Of a stretch of DNA of 58,024 bases, positions 34,595 to 43,030 are shown piece by piece. The number at the start of each line of letters is the position of its first letter. Position 1 is the first letter of the stretch. Below the pieces are notes generated by a model that saw only the letters and a program-made list of their open reading frames with translations, was not told the origin of the DNA and searched no databases. A program made the translations under genes and the position numbers. This stretch comes from Collinsella sp. (GTDB taxonomy: Bacteria; Actinomycetota; Coriobacteriia; Coriobacteriales; Coriobacteriaceae), in contig JAHYYI010000008.1 in the NCBI GenBank assembly GCA_019425045.1, positions 1-58,024 of the forward strand, read 5' to 3'.

Positions 34595-34622
34595 TAGGTC
34601 GGAAAAATTCTTAAAAAAGTTC

Positions 34623-34650
34623 TTGCCCTGAGCTGATTCGTCCGTATAAT
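34623..34650 (+). promoter_or_regulatory. Promoter of the tRNA-Asn pair
   Basis: TTGCCC (34623-34628), a 16-nt spacer and a consensus TATAAT (34645-34650), 30 nt before the first tRNA. It is the only clear promoter for the two tRNA genes. Confidence 0.75.
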
Positions 34651-34680
34651 AAACTTCGTTGCTTGAGAGCACGCACCTAT

Positions 34681-34755
34681 TCCTCGGTAGCTCAATGGTA
34701 GAGCACGCGGCTGTTAACCGCGCTGTTGTAGGTTCGAGTCCTACCCGGGGAGCCA
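34681..34755 (+). tRNA. tRNA-Asn (GTT), copy 1
   Basis: A complete 75-nt cloverleaf including an encoded CCA end. The acceptor stem pairs TCCTCGG with CCGGGGA (one G-U). The D arm is GCTC/GAGC, and the anticodon loop CTGTTAA shows anticodon GTT flanked by the CGCGG/CCGCG stem. The T arm is GTAGG-TTCGAGT-CCTAC. Identical to copy 2. Confidence 0.97.
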
Positions 34756-34764
34756 GAATTTCTC

Positions 34765-34785
34765 AGCCCATTCCGCTGGGCTTTT
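34765..34785 (+). terminator. Small hairpin between the two tRNA-Asn copies
   Basis: AGCCCA (34765-34770) pairs with TGGGCT (34777-34782), followed by four T. It may be a weak terminator or a processing hairpin between the tandem tRNAs. Confidence 0.5.
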
Positions 34786-34789
34786 AAAT

Positions 34790-34864
34790 TCCTCGGTAGC
34801 TCAATGGTAGAGCACGCGGCTGTTAACCGCGCTGTTGTAGGTTCGAGTCCTACCCGGGGAGCCA
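34790..34864 (+). tRNA. tRNA-Asn (GTT), copy 2
   Basis: A second 75-nt copy with anticodon GTT and encoded CCA, identical in every base to the first copy and separated from it by 34 nt. This points to a recent duplication or to gene conversion. Confidence 0.97.
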
Positions 34865-34870
34865 GGTTGT

Positions 34871-34900
34871 AAAACCCGTCGCTTATGCGGCGGGTTTTTT
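34871..34900 (+). terminator. Intrinsic terminator of the tRNA operon
   Basis: A 12-bp stem, AAAACCCGTCGC (34871-34882) with GCGGCGGGTTTT (34887-34898), one G-U pair, a TTAT tetraloop and six T (34895-34900). Confidence 0.92.
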
Positions 34901-35058
34901 CATGCCGCGACCACTTGACTCGAACGTTGCCATATCAACATTTCGTGTCGAGGATGTAATCCCGCGACCCACCACCTCAACATGGCGCGGTCGTTGTAGA
35001 ATATTGCAATGATTGCTCCCACGACATGGTGCCGCGAGCACCAGATAAGGAGATTCTT

Positions 35059-35415
35059 GTGTCTGAGACCATTAACGGCAGCCTGAGCGTCTCGAACGAC
35101 GTTATTGCCGATATTGCCGGTTATGCCGCGATGACGTGCTATGGCGTCGTCGGTATGGCTGAGCAGCTCCAAGGCGCCGAGAGCGTGCGCCTGCTTGCCG
35201 GTCAGCGCCTCCGCAAGGGCGTGCTTGTCTCCGCCGACGAGAACGGCCTTACGGTCGATCTTCACGTCGTGCTCGAGAACGGCGTCAACATGAAGTCCGT
35301 CTGCCACAACCTTTCGAGCTCCGTTGCCTTTACCCTGCAGGAGATTGCCCAAATCGATCCCGCCAGCCTTAAGATCGGCATCCATATCGACGCGCTCAAG
35401 AGCCGTCTGAACTAG
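35059..35415 (+). CDS. Asp23/Gls24 family envelope stress protein
   Basis: A 118-residue protein of the DUF322 (Asp23/Gls24) family. The pattern is NDVIADIAGYAAMTCYGVVGMA at the N-terminus, a basic middle (LLAGQRLRKGV), then LTVDLHVVLENGVNMKSVCHNL and a helical end. Family members cluster on the membrane in Gram-positive bacteria and respond to envelope stress. A homologue next to fakA is a very common arrangement. The GTG at 35059 follows AAGGAG; an in-frame ATG at 35026 lacks a site. It is 27 bases upstream of the kinase gene and probably shares its transcript. Confidence 0.88.
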   Translation: MSETINGSLSVSNDVIADIAGYAAMTCYGVVGMAEQLQGAESVRLLAGQRLRKGVLVSADENGLTVDLHVVLENGVNMKSVCHNLSSSVAFTLQEIAQIDPASLKIGIHIDALKSRLN

Positions 35416-35442
35416 CATCCGAAAACGGAGATTCAAATACCC

Positions 35443-37104
35443 ATGATTGCAAAGACCATTCGCACCTGTTTTCCGATCGCTGCGGCTGCCGTTTCTGACA
35501 AGGCCGAGGAGATCAATAAGCTCAACGTCTTCCCCGTACCCGACGGCGACACCGGCACCAACATGTCGCTCACGCTCGCCTCGGTGACCAAGGAGCTCTC
35601 CGCCCTTCCCGCCGATGCCGACATGGAGGCCATTGCCGGCGCCATCACCCACGGCTCCCTGATGGGCGCCCGCGGTAACTCCGGCGTCATTACCTCGCAG
35701 ATCCTGCGCGGTGTGGCCGAGGGCCTTGTCTCCGCCGACGAGCCCATTACGTCCGCCAACATCGCCTTCGCCTTCCGCCGCGCCGTCAAGGTCGCCTTCC
35801 AGGCCGTCCGTAAGCCCATCGAGGGCACGATTCTCACGGTGCTGCGCGATGTCTCGACCAAGGCCGACGAGTGCGAAAAGAAGAAGTTCTCGGCCGAGGA
35901 CGCGCTCGATGCCATCGTCGTCGAGGCCTACCAGTCCGTCGCTCGCACGCCCGACCTGCTGCCCGTCCTCAAAGAGAACGGCGTGGTCGACTCCGGCGCC
36001 TTCGGCTTTGCCATCTTCTTGGAGAACTTTGTGGCTGCAGCACTTGGTCGCAGCACCGTTGTCGAGGATTTCTCCGCTACGTTCGATTCCGCTGGCTCTG
36101 CACGCGATGCCGCTCTTGGCCGCGTTGAGATCGAGGCCAACGACGATTGGGAGGGCTCGGAGTTCCGCTACTGCAACGAGTTCCTCTTTAAGGCCGACGC
36201 CCCGTTTGACGAGGACGAGTGCCTTAAGTTCCTGGGTTCCATGGGCGACTGTGAGCTGCTCGTGGGCGCATATCCCGACTACAAGATCCACGTGCACTCC
36301 AACACCCCGAACCTGGTGCTCGAGCACATGCTGCAGCTTGGCCAGATCTACGAGGTCTTTATCCACAACATGGAGATGGAGGCCCACGACCGTACCGCCA
36401 AGATCCACGAGGACCAGGAGAAGGCCGCCGAGCCCGCGAAGGCCCTGGGCTTTGTCGCCGTTGCCGCCGGTTCCGGCGAGGCAGACATCCTCAAGTCCCT
36501 CGGCGTTGACGTGATCGTGTCCGGTGGCCAGACCATGAATCCCTCGACTGCAGACCTGCTGGGCGCCGTCGACCAGGTCAACGCGACCTCGGTCATCATT
36601 CTGCCCAACAACGGCAACATCCGCATGGCCGCCGAGGCCGCTGCCTCTGCCTGCACCGACAAGAAGGTCGCCGTCGTTCCCACCAAGACCGTTCCGCAGG
36701 CCTTCTCCGCGCTGTTCGCGGTCCTGCCCGATTCCGAGCTCGAGGATGCCTTCGCCGCTATGGTCGACGCCATCAGCGAGGTCCGCGATGGCGAGGTCAC
36801 CCGCGCCGTGCGCGACTCCAGTGCCTCCGACGGTTCGCCAATTCACTCCGGTGACGTCATGGGCATCATTGCCGGCTCCATCGACGTGGTCGGCTCCGAC
36901 GTGAAGCAGGTCACGCTCGATTGCATCAACCGTATGCAGGAGGAAGAGGAGGGCGACGCGCTGACGATTCTGGCCGGCGAGGAACTGTCCGATGAGGCCT
37001 TCCAGGAGATCGTCGACGCTATCGAGGAGGCTCAGCCCGATCTGGAGATCGACGCCCATCGTGGCGAGCAGCCGCTCTATCCCGTGATCTTCTCGATCGA
37101 GTAG
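35443..37104 (+). CDS. fakA: DAK2-domain fatty acid kinase, FakA-like
   Basis: A 553-residue protein. The N-terminal Dak2/DhaL ATP-binding domain shows NVFPVPDGDTGTNMSLTL, whose aspartates bind Mg-ATP, and SLMGARGNSGVITSQIL. A middle domain follows, and the C-terminal DegV-like part has VSGGQTMNPSTADLLGAV and LPNNGNIRMAA. In Staphylococcus, FakA with a FakB lipid-binding partner phosphorylates exogenous fatty acids, which then enter the PlsX/PlsY route. No fakB lies in this window. Older annotations call this family 'DAK2 domain, dihydroxyacetone kinase-like'. The gene plsX in the same region would use the product. Confidence 0.88.
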   Translation: MIAKTIRTCFPIAAAAVSDKAEEINKLNVFPVPDGDTGTNMSLTLASVTKELSALPADADMEAIAGAITHGSLMGARGNSGVITSQILRGVAEGLVSADEPITSANIAFAFRRAVKVAFQAVRKPIEGTILTVLRDVSTKADECEKKKFSAEDALDAIVVEAYQSVARTPDLLPVLKENGVVDSGAFGFAIFLENFVAAALGRSTVVEDFSATFDSAGSARDAALGRVEIEANDDWEGSEFRYCNEFLFKADAPFDEDECLKFLGSMGDCELLVGAYPDYKIHVHSNTPNLVLEHMLQLGQIYEVFIHNMEMEAHDRTAKIHEDQEKAAEPAKALGFVAVAAGSGEADILKSLGVDVIVSGGQTMNPSTADLLGAVDQVNATSVIILPNNGNIRMAAEAAASACTDKKVAVVPTKTVPQAFSALFAVLPDSELEDAFAAMVDAISEVRDGEVTRAVRDSSASDGSPIHSGDVMGIIAGSIDVVGSDVKQVTLDCINRMQEEEEGDALTILAGEELSDEAFQEIVDAIEEAQPDLEIDAHRGEQPLYPVIFSIE

Positions 37105-37114
37105 GCAACTGCCC

Positions 37115-39292
37115 ATGTCCGAACTGTGCTCCGTGCCGCGCGTCTCGGAGCGCTTTGCCCAGAGCAATGCGCTCGACGAGGATATCGCGCGACTCAAATA
37201 TGTTTCGGGTAAACGTGAGGAGGCCCTTCGCCGTCTGGGAATTCGGACGGTGGGGGACCTCCTTCTCCATATCCCTCATCGATACCTGGACTTTACGCGC
37301 TCCTGGTCCATCGAGATGGCGCCCATCGGTACCGTGTGCACCATCATCGCCACGGTCGACCGTATCGTTCAAAAGAAGCCGCGTCCGCGCATGCAGGTGA
37401 CCGAGGTCTCACTCGTTGACGAGACGGGCGTGCTGCAGGTCGCCTTTTTCCGTCAGCCTTGGATTGCCCAGCAGCTTAAGCAGGGCGACCGCCTGGCCGT
37501 GATGGGCAAGGTCGAGTTTGCCTACGGTTTTAAGCAGATGGCCTCGCCGCACTTTGAAAAGCTTGATGACGGGCGTGCTGCGGGCACCATTTTGCCGGTC
37601 CATTATGTGAGTGACGGCGTGAGCCAGGCGTGGATGCGCCGCATCGTAAGCGGCGCGCTCGAGGTCGTCGGCAATCCCTTTGATCCCATTCCGGCACGCT
37701 TACGCGTTAAGCGTCGCCTGATGAGCAATGCTCGTGCGCTTCGATCGATCCACTTTCCCTCGAGCATGGCTGAGCGCGAAATCGCGCGCGCACGGCTTGC
37801 CTACGAGGAGTGTCTCTACCTGCAGCTGGCGCTGCGTCTGCGCAACGACGGCGGCCTGGTCGATGTGGTGCCCTATGCCCACACCGCGGGCGAGCACCTG
37901 GTCGCGCTCAAGCAGGCCCTGCCGTTTTCGCTGAGCGACGAGCAGGAGGCCGCGTTCCAGGATATCCTGCGCGATATGTGCGATGGCGGGCGCGTGATGA
38001 ACCGCCTGCTGCTGGGCGATGTCGGTACCGGTAAGACCGCCGTTGCCGCCTGCGCGCTGGCTGTGGCTGCCGATGGCGGTACGCAGGCCTGCGTTATGGC
38101 GCCCACGGGCGTGCTGGCGCGCCAATATGCCGATAAGACCGGCCCTCTGCTCTCGCAGGCCGGCATGTCCTGGGCACTTCTGACGGGTGCCACGCCGGCC
38201 GCAGAGCGCGAGCGCATCCATGCGCAGCTGGAATCGGGCGAGCTTGACGTGCTCTTTGGCACCCATGCGGTGCTTTCGGATAACGTTGCGTTCAAGCATC
38301 TGTCGCTTGTCGTCATCGACGAGCAGCACCGGTTTGGCGTCGGCCAACGCAATGCCTTGCGCGCGAAGGGCCCCGGTGCCGATCTGCTCGTTATGACGGC
38401 AACGCCCATCCCGCGTACGCTGGCGCTTTCGGTCTACGGCGATCTGGACACGAGTATCATCCGCCATCGGCCCGTCCCTGGCGCTGGCGTGACGACACGC
38501 GTGCTTACCGAGTCGAGTCGCGACCTTGCCTATGGCGCCATCCGCGAGGCGCATGAAAAGGGTCAGCAGGCCTACGTGATTTGCCCGCTCGTGGAGCCGA
38601 GTGACTCGGCCGATGATCTGGAGGACGTGCCCGGTATCGCCCGCGACGACGAGGGCCGCGTGACGGTCCCCGTGCCGCTGCACGATACGGCGACCGAGCT
38701 CGATCGCCTGCGTCTGGCGTTGCCGGGTCTTGCCATCGAGCGCCTTCACGGCCGCATGCCAGCGGGGGAGAAGGACCAGGTTATCGATGCCTTTAAGCGT
38801 GGCGAGATTGACGTGCTCGTCTCGACTACGGTGGTCGAGGTGGGCGTCGACGTGCCTAACGCCACCGTCATGGTCATCGAGAACGGGGAGCGCTTTGGTT
38901 TGGCTGCTCTGCACCAGCTGCGCGGTCGCGTGGGCCGTGGCAGCGTGTCGGGCACGTGTCTGGTCATGACGCACTCCAAGGGCAACGGCGGCGCTTCGGC
39001 AGCACAAGATCGCCTGCAATCGCTCGAGAAGACCTCGGATGGCTTTACGCTCGCCCAGATGGACCTGCGTCTGCGCCACGAGGGCGAAATCCTGGGGTAC
39101 CGCCAGCATGGCGGAGTGACCCTGCGCTTTGTCGACCTGGATGCCGACGAGGAGCTGATCGAGTGGGCCCATTTGGACGCGGTCGAGCTCTTGCGGTATG
39201 CTTGCAACCTTGACTCCGTGGCGACGCGCCCCCTGCGCGATGCGGTCGCCATGCGATATCGACACATTTTTAAGGAGGTCAGCGGAGGATGA
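37115..39292 (+). CDS. recG: ATP-dependent DNA helicase RecG
   Basis: A 725-residue superfamily 2 helicase that remodels stalled forks and Holliday junctions. The N-terminal wedge/OB domain contains GIRTVGDLLLHIPHRYLD. Walker A is GDVGTGKT (301-308), motif II is the DExH variant DEQHRFGVGQR, then TATPIPRTL, and the late motifs VVEVGVDVPNATVMVIENGERFGL and QLRGRVGRG. The C-terminus matches RecG. The ATG at 37115 lies 10 bases after the fakA stop with only a poor ribosome site, so coupling is likely. Its stop overlaps the rsmD start (ATGA). Confidence 0.96.
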   Translation: MSELCSVPRVSERFAQSNALDEDIARLKYVSGKREEALRRLGIRTVGDLLLHIPHRYLDFTRSWSIEMAPIGTVCTIIATVDRIVQKKPRPRMQVTEVSLVDETGVLQVAFFRQPWIAQQLKQGDRLAVMGKVEFAYGFKQMASPHFEKLDDGRAAGTILPVHYVSDGVSQAWMRRIVSGALEVVGNPFDPIPARLRVKRRLMSNARALRSIHFPSSMAEREIARARLAYEECLYLQLALRLRNDGGLVDVVPYAHTAGEHLVALKQALPFSLSDEQEAAFQDILRDMCDGGRVMNRLLLGDVGTGKTAVAACALAVAADGGTQACVMAPTGVLARQYADKTGPLLSQAGMSWALLTGATPAAERERIHAQLESGELDVLFGTHAVLSDNVAFKHLSLVVIDEQHRFGVGQRNALRAKGPGADLLVMTATPIPRTLALSVYGDLDTSIIRHRPVPGAGVTTRVLTESSRDLAYGAIREAHEKGQQAYVICPLVEPSDSADDLEDVPGIARDDEGRVTVPVPLHDTATELDRLRLALPGLAIERLHGRMPAGEKDQVIDAFKRGEIDVLVSTTVVEVGVDVPNATVMVIENGERFGLAALHQLRGRVGRGSVSGTCLVMTHSKGNGGASAAQDRLQSLEKTSDGFTLAQMDLRLRHEGEILGYRQHGGVTLRFVDLDADEELIEWAHLDAVELLRYACNLDSVATRPLRDAVAMRYRHIFKEVSGG

Positions 39293-39945
39293 GAATCATC
39301 GGCGGCGAATGGCGCGGTCGTAAGATCGAGGAGCCCCGTGGTCGCGATGTCACCCGCCCCACGACCGATCGCGTGCGCGAGGCATGCGCATCTATGGTCA
39401 TGTCGGCATTCGACTTCGATCTGGATGAGGTCCGCGTGCTGGACGCCTTTGGCGGCTCCGGTGCCTTAGGGTTAGAGATGCTCTCACGTGGTGCCCGCTC
39501 ACTCACGACGTTCGAGATCGATCGGAATGCCGCGCGGCTCATTACCAAGAATATCGAGTCGCTCTGCCGTGACCGTGCGCGTTGGCGCGTGGTAACGGGC
39601 GACATGCTGGCGAGCGCCTCGCGCGGTCGTGTGCCGGGCGGCCCGTTTGATCTGGTCCTGCTCGACCCGCCCTATGCTTTTGGTGCCGAGCCGGTCGAGG
39701 AACTGCTGCCGAACCTGGCTCAGCAGGGTCTGCTTGCATCTGGCGCTTATGCCCTGTTTGAGCATGCCGCCGCCGATGCGGGCGCGCATCCGGCAGGCTT
39801 TGAGATTGTGCGCGAGAAGCACTACGGCATTACCTCGGTCGACCTGCTTCGTTGGGTCGGCGATGACGATGGTGAGGGCGATAACGCCGGCACCGATGCT
39901 AACAACAACGATGCCACGACTTTTCAGGAGGACGCCCATGAATGA
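39289..39945 (+). CDS. rsmD: 16S rRNA m2G966 methyltransferase RsmD
   Basis: A 218-residue SAM-dependent methyltransferase. It starts MRIIGGEWRGRKIEEP; the SAM-binding loop is VLDAFGGSGALGLEMLSRG and the catalytic motif is LLDPPYAF. The order recG-rsmD-coaD is a standard one. The C-terminus carries a ~28-residue polar tail (DDDGEGDNAGTDANNND) not needed for the fold. It overlaps recG by four bases, and its stop codon overlaps the coaD start region by eight bases. Confidence 0.94.
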   Translation: MRIIGGEWRGRKIEEPRGRDVTRPTTDRVREACASMVMSAFDFDLDEVRVLDAFGGSGALGLEMLSRGARSLTTFEIDRNAARLITKNIESLCRDRARWRVVTGDMLASASRGRVPGGPFDLVLLDPPYAFGAEPVEELLPNLAQQGLLASGAYALFEHAAADAGAHPAGFEIVREKHYGITSVDLLRWVGDDDGEGDNAGTDANNNDATTFQEDAHE

Positions 39946-40435
39946 CACCATCAACCGCGTGATCGTCCCGGGCACCTTCGATCCCATCACGTTTGGCCAT
40001 ATCGACGTCATCCGCCGCGCCCGCCGCATCTTTCCCAGCGTGATCGTCGCTGTTGCCGAGTCGCAGGGTAAAAACGGTGTGGGTACCACGTTTATGCTCG
40101 ATGAGCGCGTGGCGCTGGCCCGCGAGGCGCTCGGTGATATCGACGGCGTCGAGGTCCTGCCCTTTACCGGCCTCTTGGTCGACTTCGCTCGCGAGCAGGG
40201 GGCGGGGGCCGTGGTCAAGGGCCTGCGCGCCATGACCGACTTTGAGTACGAGCTGCAGCAGGCAGATCTCAACTATCGCTTGGATAACGAGCTGGAGTCC
40301 ATCTTTGTCATGAGTGCGCCGCAGTACGGCTATATCTCGAGCTCGGTCGTTCGTCAGATCGCCTCACTCGGCAGCGATGTATCGACGTTTGTCCCGCCCA
40401 ACGTGGTCGAAGCGCTCAGACATCGCTTTTCGTGA
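39938..40435 (+). CDS. coaD: Phosphopantetheine adenylyltransferase
   Basis: A 165-residue enzyme for the penultimate step of coenzyme A synthesis. The nucleotidyltransferase motif is VPGTFDPITFGHIDVI (T/HxGH signature), followed by KGLRAMTDFEYELQQADLN and YGYISSSVVRQIASLG, both diagnostic for CoaD. Length is exactly that of the family. The ATG lies inside the last codons of rsmD behind CAGGAGG. The product feeds ACP 4'-phosphopantetheine, encoded further on in acpP. Confidence 0.96.
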   Translation: MNDTINRVIVPGTFDPITFGHIDVIRRARRIFPSVIVAVAESQGKNGVGTTFMLDERVALAREALGDIDGVEVLPFTGLLVDFAREQGAGAVVKGLRAMTDFEYELQQADLNYRLDNELESIFVMSAPQYGYISSSVVRQIASLGSDVSTFVPPNVVEALRHRFS

Positions 40436-40503
40436 CGTTTTTTATTGCCTGGTGGCATGTGGTAAACTAGCACGATGATATGTTACCTATGAAAGGAGAC
40501 CGG

Positions 40504-41001
40504 ATGCCGGGCGAGAATTTTCCTGGCGATAGGATCGTCAGCTTGGTCGATGAGCTCGAAGGGCTGATCGAGGAAGCCAAGCCGCCTTTCGGCAAGAACG
40601 CTCAGTTCAAGGTCATCGACGCCGACGTGTTCTTCAACATCCTCGACGAGATCCGCATGAGCTATCCCGAGGAGTGGCAGAAGTCCCGCCGTATCCTTAA
40701 GGAGCGCGAGGAGCTTATGGCTTCCGCCGCCGCTCAGGCCGATTCCATCATCGCCGACGCTCAGCAGCAGGCCCTCACCATTGCCGGTGAGCAGGAGATC
40801 GTCCGCTTGGCACAGCAGCAGGCCGACGACATCCGCGATCGTGCCCAGCAGTACGAGCGCGAGACGCGTTATGCTGCCGAGGACTACGCAGAGCAGGTCT
40901 TTACGCACCTGGAGGAGAATCTCAAGAGCCTGACCGGCACCGTTACCCGTTGCCGTCAGCAGCTCAACGAGGGTGCCGCCCAACAGAATGGTCAGTGGTA
41001 A
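40504..41001 (+). CDS. DivIVA-like coiled-coil septation protein (SepIVA-like)
   Basis: A 165-residue protein. A short N-terminal part (RIVSLVDELEGLIEEAKPPF) is followed by FKVIDADVFFNILDEIRMSYPEE and then a long coiled coil of Ala/Gln/Glu-rich heptads (AAAQADSIIADAQQQALTIAG). The order coaD, this gene, yceD, rnc, smc, ftsY matches the mycobacterial locus that contains SepIVA (a DivIVA-domain septation factor), so I infer an equivalent role in division or tip/septum organisation. ATP-synthase-b-like matches are expected from the coiled coil alone. The ATG at 40504 follows AAAGGAG; two in-frame ATGs upstream are not used. Confidence 0.75.
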   Translation: MPGENFPGDRIVSLVDELEGLIEEAKPPFGKNAQFKVIDADVFFNILDEIRMSYPEEWQKSRRILKEREELMASAAAQADSIIADAQQQALTIAGEQEIVRLAQQQADDIRDRAQQYERETRYAAEDYAEQVFTHLEENLKSLTGTVTRCRQQLNEGAAQQNGQW

Positions 41002-41555
41002 TGGCTGAGTTCCCGAGCGTTACCGTCGATCTTTCCGAACAGCTCGAGTTTCCCGGAGATTCGTATCCGCTGACCGGCAAGGTCGATGTCGCCACCTATA
41101 CGGTGGGCGAGAAGGAGTACCAGCTACAGGACGGCATCGACTACGACGTTGTCTTTACCAATGCCGGTACCGGTGTCTTGCTCACGGGCATGGTCCGCGC
41201 GCACGCCACCGGCGAGTGCGACCGTTGCCTGGAGCCCGCTTCGTTTGATATCGCCGGCGAGATCGAGGAGTTCTACCTCTTTGAGGAGCCCGAGGATCCC
41301 GAGGCCTACGAGGACGGCTACGAGCTCCTGGGTGAGGACCGCATCGTCGATCTGGGTGAGCCCATCAACGATGCCGTTGTCATGGACACGCCGTTTGTGG
41401 TGCTCTGCAAGCCCGATTGCCGCGGTCTGTGTCCCACTTGCGGTTGCAATCTCAACGTCGAGCAATGCGATTGCGCCACCCAGGCAGAGGCAGAATGGGC
41501 CGCTGCCACGGAAAATCCATTTGCAGCATTGAAGAATCTCAAGCTCGATGAGTAA
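41001..41555 (+). CDS. yceD: YceD/DUF177 family protein
   Basis: A 184-residue DUF177 protein. The conserved segment is VRAHATGECDRCLEPASFDI, followed by acidic stretches, DLGEPINDAVVM, and CRGLCPTCGCNLNVEQCDC with several cysteines that could bind zinc. YceD is almost always directly upstream of rpmF and is linked to 23S rRNA metabolism in bacteria and plastids. Its start overlaps the preceding stop by one base (TAATG). An upstream in-frame start inside the previous gene is rejected. Confidence 0.93.
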   Translation: MAEFPSVTVDLSEQLEFPGDSYPLTGKVDVATYTVGEKEYQLQDGIDYDVVFTNAGTGVLLTGMVRAHATGECDRCLEPASFDIAGEIEEFYLFEEPEDPEAYEDGYELLGEDRIVDLGEPINDAVVMDTPFVVLCKPDCRGLCPTCGCNLNVEQCDCATQAEAEWAAATENPFAALKNLKLDE

Positions 41556-41619
41556 AACTGTGGTAGTATCGCTACTTGCGCGTAATCGCCACACTGGATA
41601 GTTCATAAGGAAGGTCACT

Positions 41620-41799
41620 ATGCCCGTACCTAAACAAAAGCAGGGTCGTATCCGCACTCACACCCGTCGTTCCGCCAACATGAAGATCTCGGCTGCGGCT
41701 CAGTCCACGTGCCCCCGTTGCGGCGCTGTCAAGCTTCCGCATCACGTGTGCCCCAGCTGCGGTTTCTACAAGGACCGCGAGGTTATCGTTACCGAGTAA
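41620..41799 (+). CDS. rpmF: Ribosomal protein bL32
   Basis: A 59-residue large-subunit protein, MPVPKQKQGRIRTHTRRSAN at the N-terminus, then a zinc ribbon with CPRC and CPSC (C+ form). Its length and the basic start are those of bL32. An AAGGAAGG site lies before the ATG. The order yceD-rpmF-plsX is highly conserved. The gene stops about 40 nt before a terminator. Confidence 0.96.
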   Translation: MPVPKQKQGRIRTHTRRSANMKISAAAQSTCPRCGAVKLPHHVCPSCGFYKDREVIVTE

Positions 41800-41839
41800 C
41801 GGTATACTCTGGATGCGATGCCGTTCCAAATGGAACCAC

Positions 41840-41869
41840 AATGGCCGGCTCAATGAGTCGGCCATTTTT
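41840..41869 (+). terminator. Intrinsic terminator/attenuator between rpmF and plsX
   Basis: An 11-bp stem AATGGCCGGCT (41840-41850) with AGTCGGCCATT (41856-41866), one G-U pair, loop CAATG and five T (41865-41869). It lies 17 nt before the plsX ATG. With no clear promoter after it, some read-through must feed plsX. Confidence 0.88.
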
Positions 41870-41886
41870 GTATAAGGAGCATGTAT

Positions 41887-42906
41887 ATGAGTAACGTTCG
41901 CGTTTGTGTAGACATTGTGGGCGGAGACGAGAAACCTCAGGTTGTTCTCGATGGTATCGAGGCTGCGCTTGCCGCCGATCCCGATATCGAGGTCTTGGCA
42001 GCTGGCCCCGCTGAAATCGTCAATCCCTTTGCTGCTTCCCATGCACGTGTTGAGGCTCTTGAGGCACCCGACGTTATCGCCATGGATGACGATCCCATTC
42101 GCGCCGTGATGACCAAGCGTAAATCGTCGATCGTGCTTGCCTGCCGCGCCATCAAAAAGGGCAACGCGGACGCGTTCTTCTCCGCCGGCTCGACCGGTGC
42201 CATGACCGCTGCCGCCACCGCCTATGTGACGCCGTTTAGATATATGGCCGAAGGCAAGAAGCAGCCGGTGCGTCCCTGTCTGACCAATGCGCTGCCCAAT
42301 CGCGCCGGCGGTCTGACGGTGCTGTGCGATATGGGCGCCAACCCCGATGTCGAGGTCGATGACATGGTGCGTTTTGCCCAGATGGGTAGCGCCTATGCCC
42401 GCGTCGTCCTGGGCATCGAGCATCCCCGCGTGGGCCTGCTTGCCAATGGCACCGAGGACGAGAAGGGTTCCAACTTTACCAAGGCCTGCTTCCCGGCCAT
42501 GAAAGCCGCCGTTCCCGGCTTTGTGGGCAACTGCGAAGGCACCGACCTCACCTCGGGCAATTTCGATGTCGTCGTTGCCGATGGCATGTCGGGCAATATT
42601 GCGCTCAAGGCCACCGAGGGCGCTGCCAAGTTTTTGCTGCAGGAACTCAAGGGTGCCTTTATGGCCTCGCTCGGCACCAAGATCGCCGCGCTGCTCATCA
42701 AAAAGCAGATGCGCGAGATTAAGGCCAAGCTCTCTGGTGATGCCAAGGGCGGTGCGATTCTTTTGGGCCTGCGTGGCGTGGTCCTAATCGGCCATGGCGC
42801 CACCTCGGTCGAGGCTGTTAAAAACGGTACGCTCGCGGCGGCCGAAGCCGTGCGCGCGGGGCTGGTCGAGAACGTCGCCAACTCCATGGACGGCATCGTT
42901 TTGTAA
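41887..42906 (+). CDS. plsX: Phosphate acyltransferase PlsX
   Basis: A 339-residue enzyme making acyl-phosphate from acyl-ACP for phosphatidic acid synthesis. The start VRVCVDIVGGDEKPQVVLDG is a variant of the family's DAMGGDxAP motif. Other markers are SAGSTGAMTAAA, LCDMGANPDV, LLANGTEDEKG and VADGMSGNIALKATEG. The ATG at 41887 is at proper distance from AAGGAG; another at 41881 is too close. It lies next to acpP as in most bacteria, and would use acyl chains made on ACP or phosphorylated by the FakA-like kinase. Confidence 0.95.
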   Translation: MSNVRVCVDIVGGDEKPQVVLDGIEAALAADPDIEVLAAGPAEIVNPFAASHARVEALEAPDVIAMDDDPIRAVMTKRKSSIVLACRAIKKGNADAFFSAGSTGAMTAAATAYVTPFRYMAEGKKQPVRPCLTNALPNRAGGLTVLCDMGANPDVEVDDMVRFAQMGSAYARVVLGIEHPRVGLLANGTEDEKGSNFTKACFPAMKAAVPGFVGNCEGTDLTSGNFDVVVADGMSGNIALKATEGAAKFLLQELKGAFMASLGTKIAALLIKKQMREIKAKLSGDAKGGAILLGLRGVVLIGHGATSVEAVKNGTLAAAEAVRAGLVENVANSMDGIVL

Positions 42907-42972
42907 GAGCGAGTTAGAGCGCTGTTATGTGCCTCGCGGCCTGCTTCGTGGGGTAGAATCAGAACCGTGTCT

Positions 42973-42994
42973 TGGTACCGCCCGGGCGGTACCA
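42973..42994. repeat. Perfect 22-bp palindrome upstream of acpP
   Basis: TGGTACCGCCC (42973-42983) is followed at once by its exact reverse complement (42984-42994) and then TTCTTTTGG. A TAGAAT hexamer lies at 42954-42959, so the palindrome would fall around +8 to +29 of a transcript. It may be an operator for a lipid regulator or a loop-less terminator stem. Confidence 0.7.
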
Positions 42995-43030
42995 TTCTTT
43001 TGGTATTCATTCACTATGAGAGGAAGCGCT

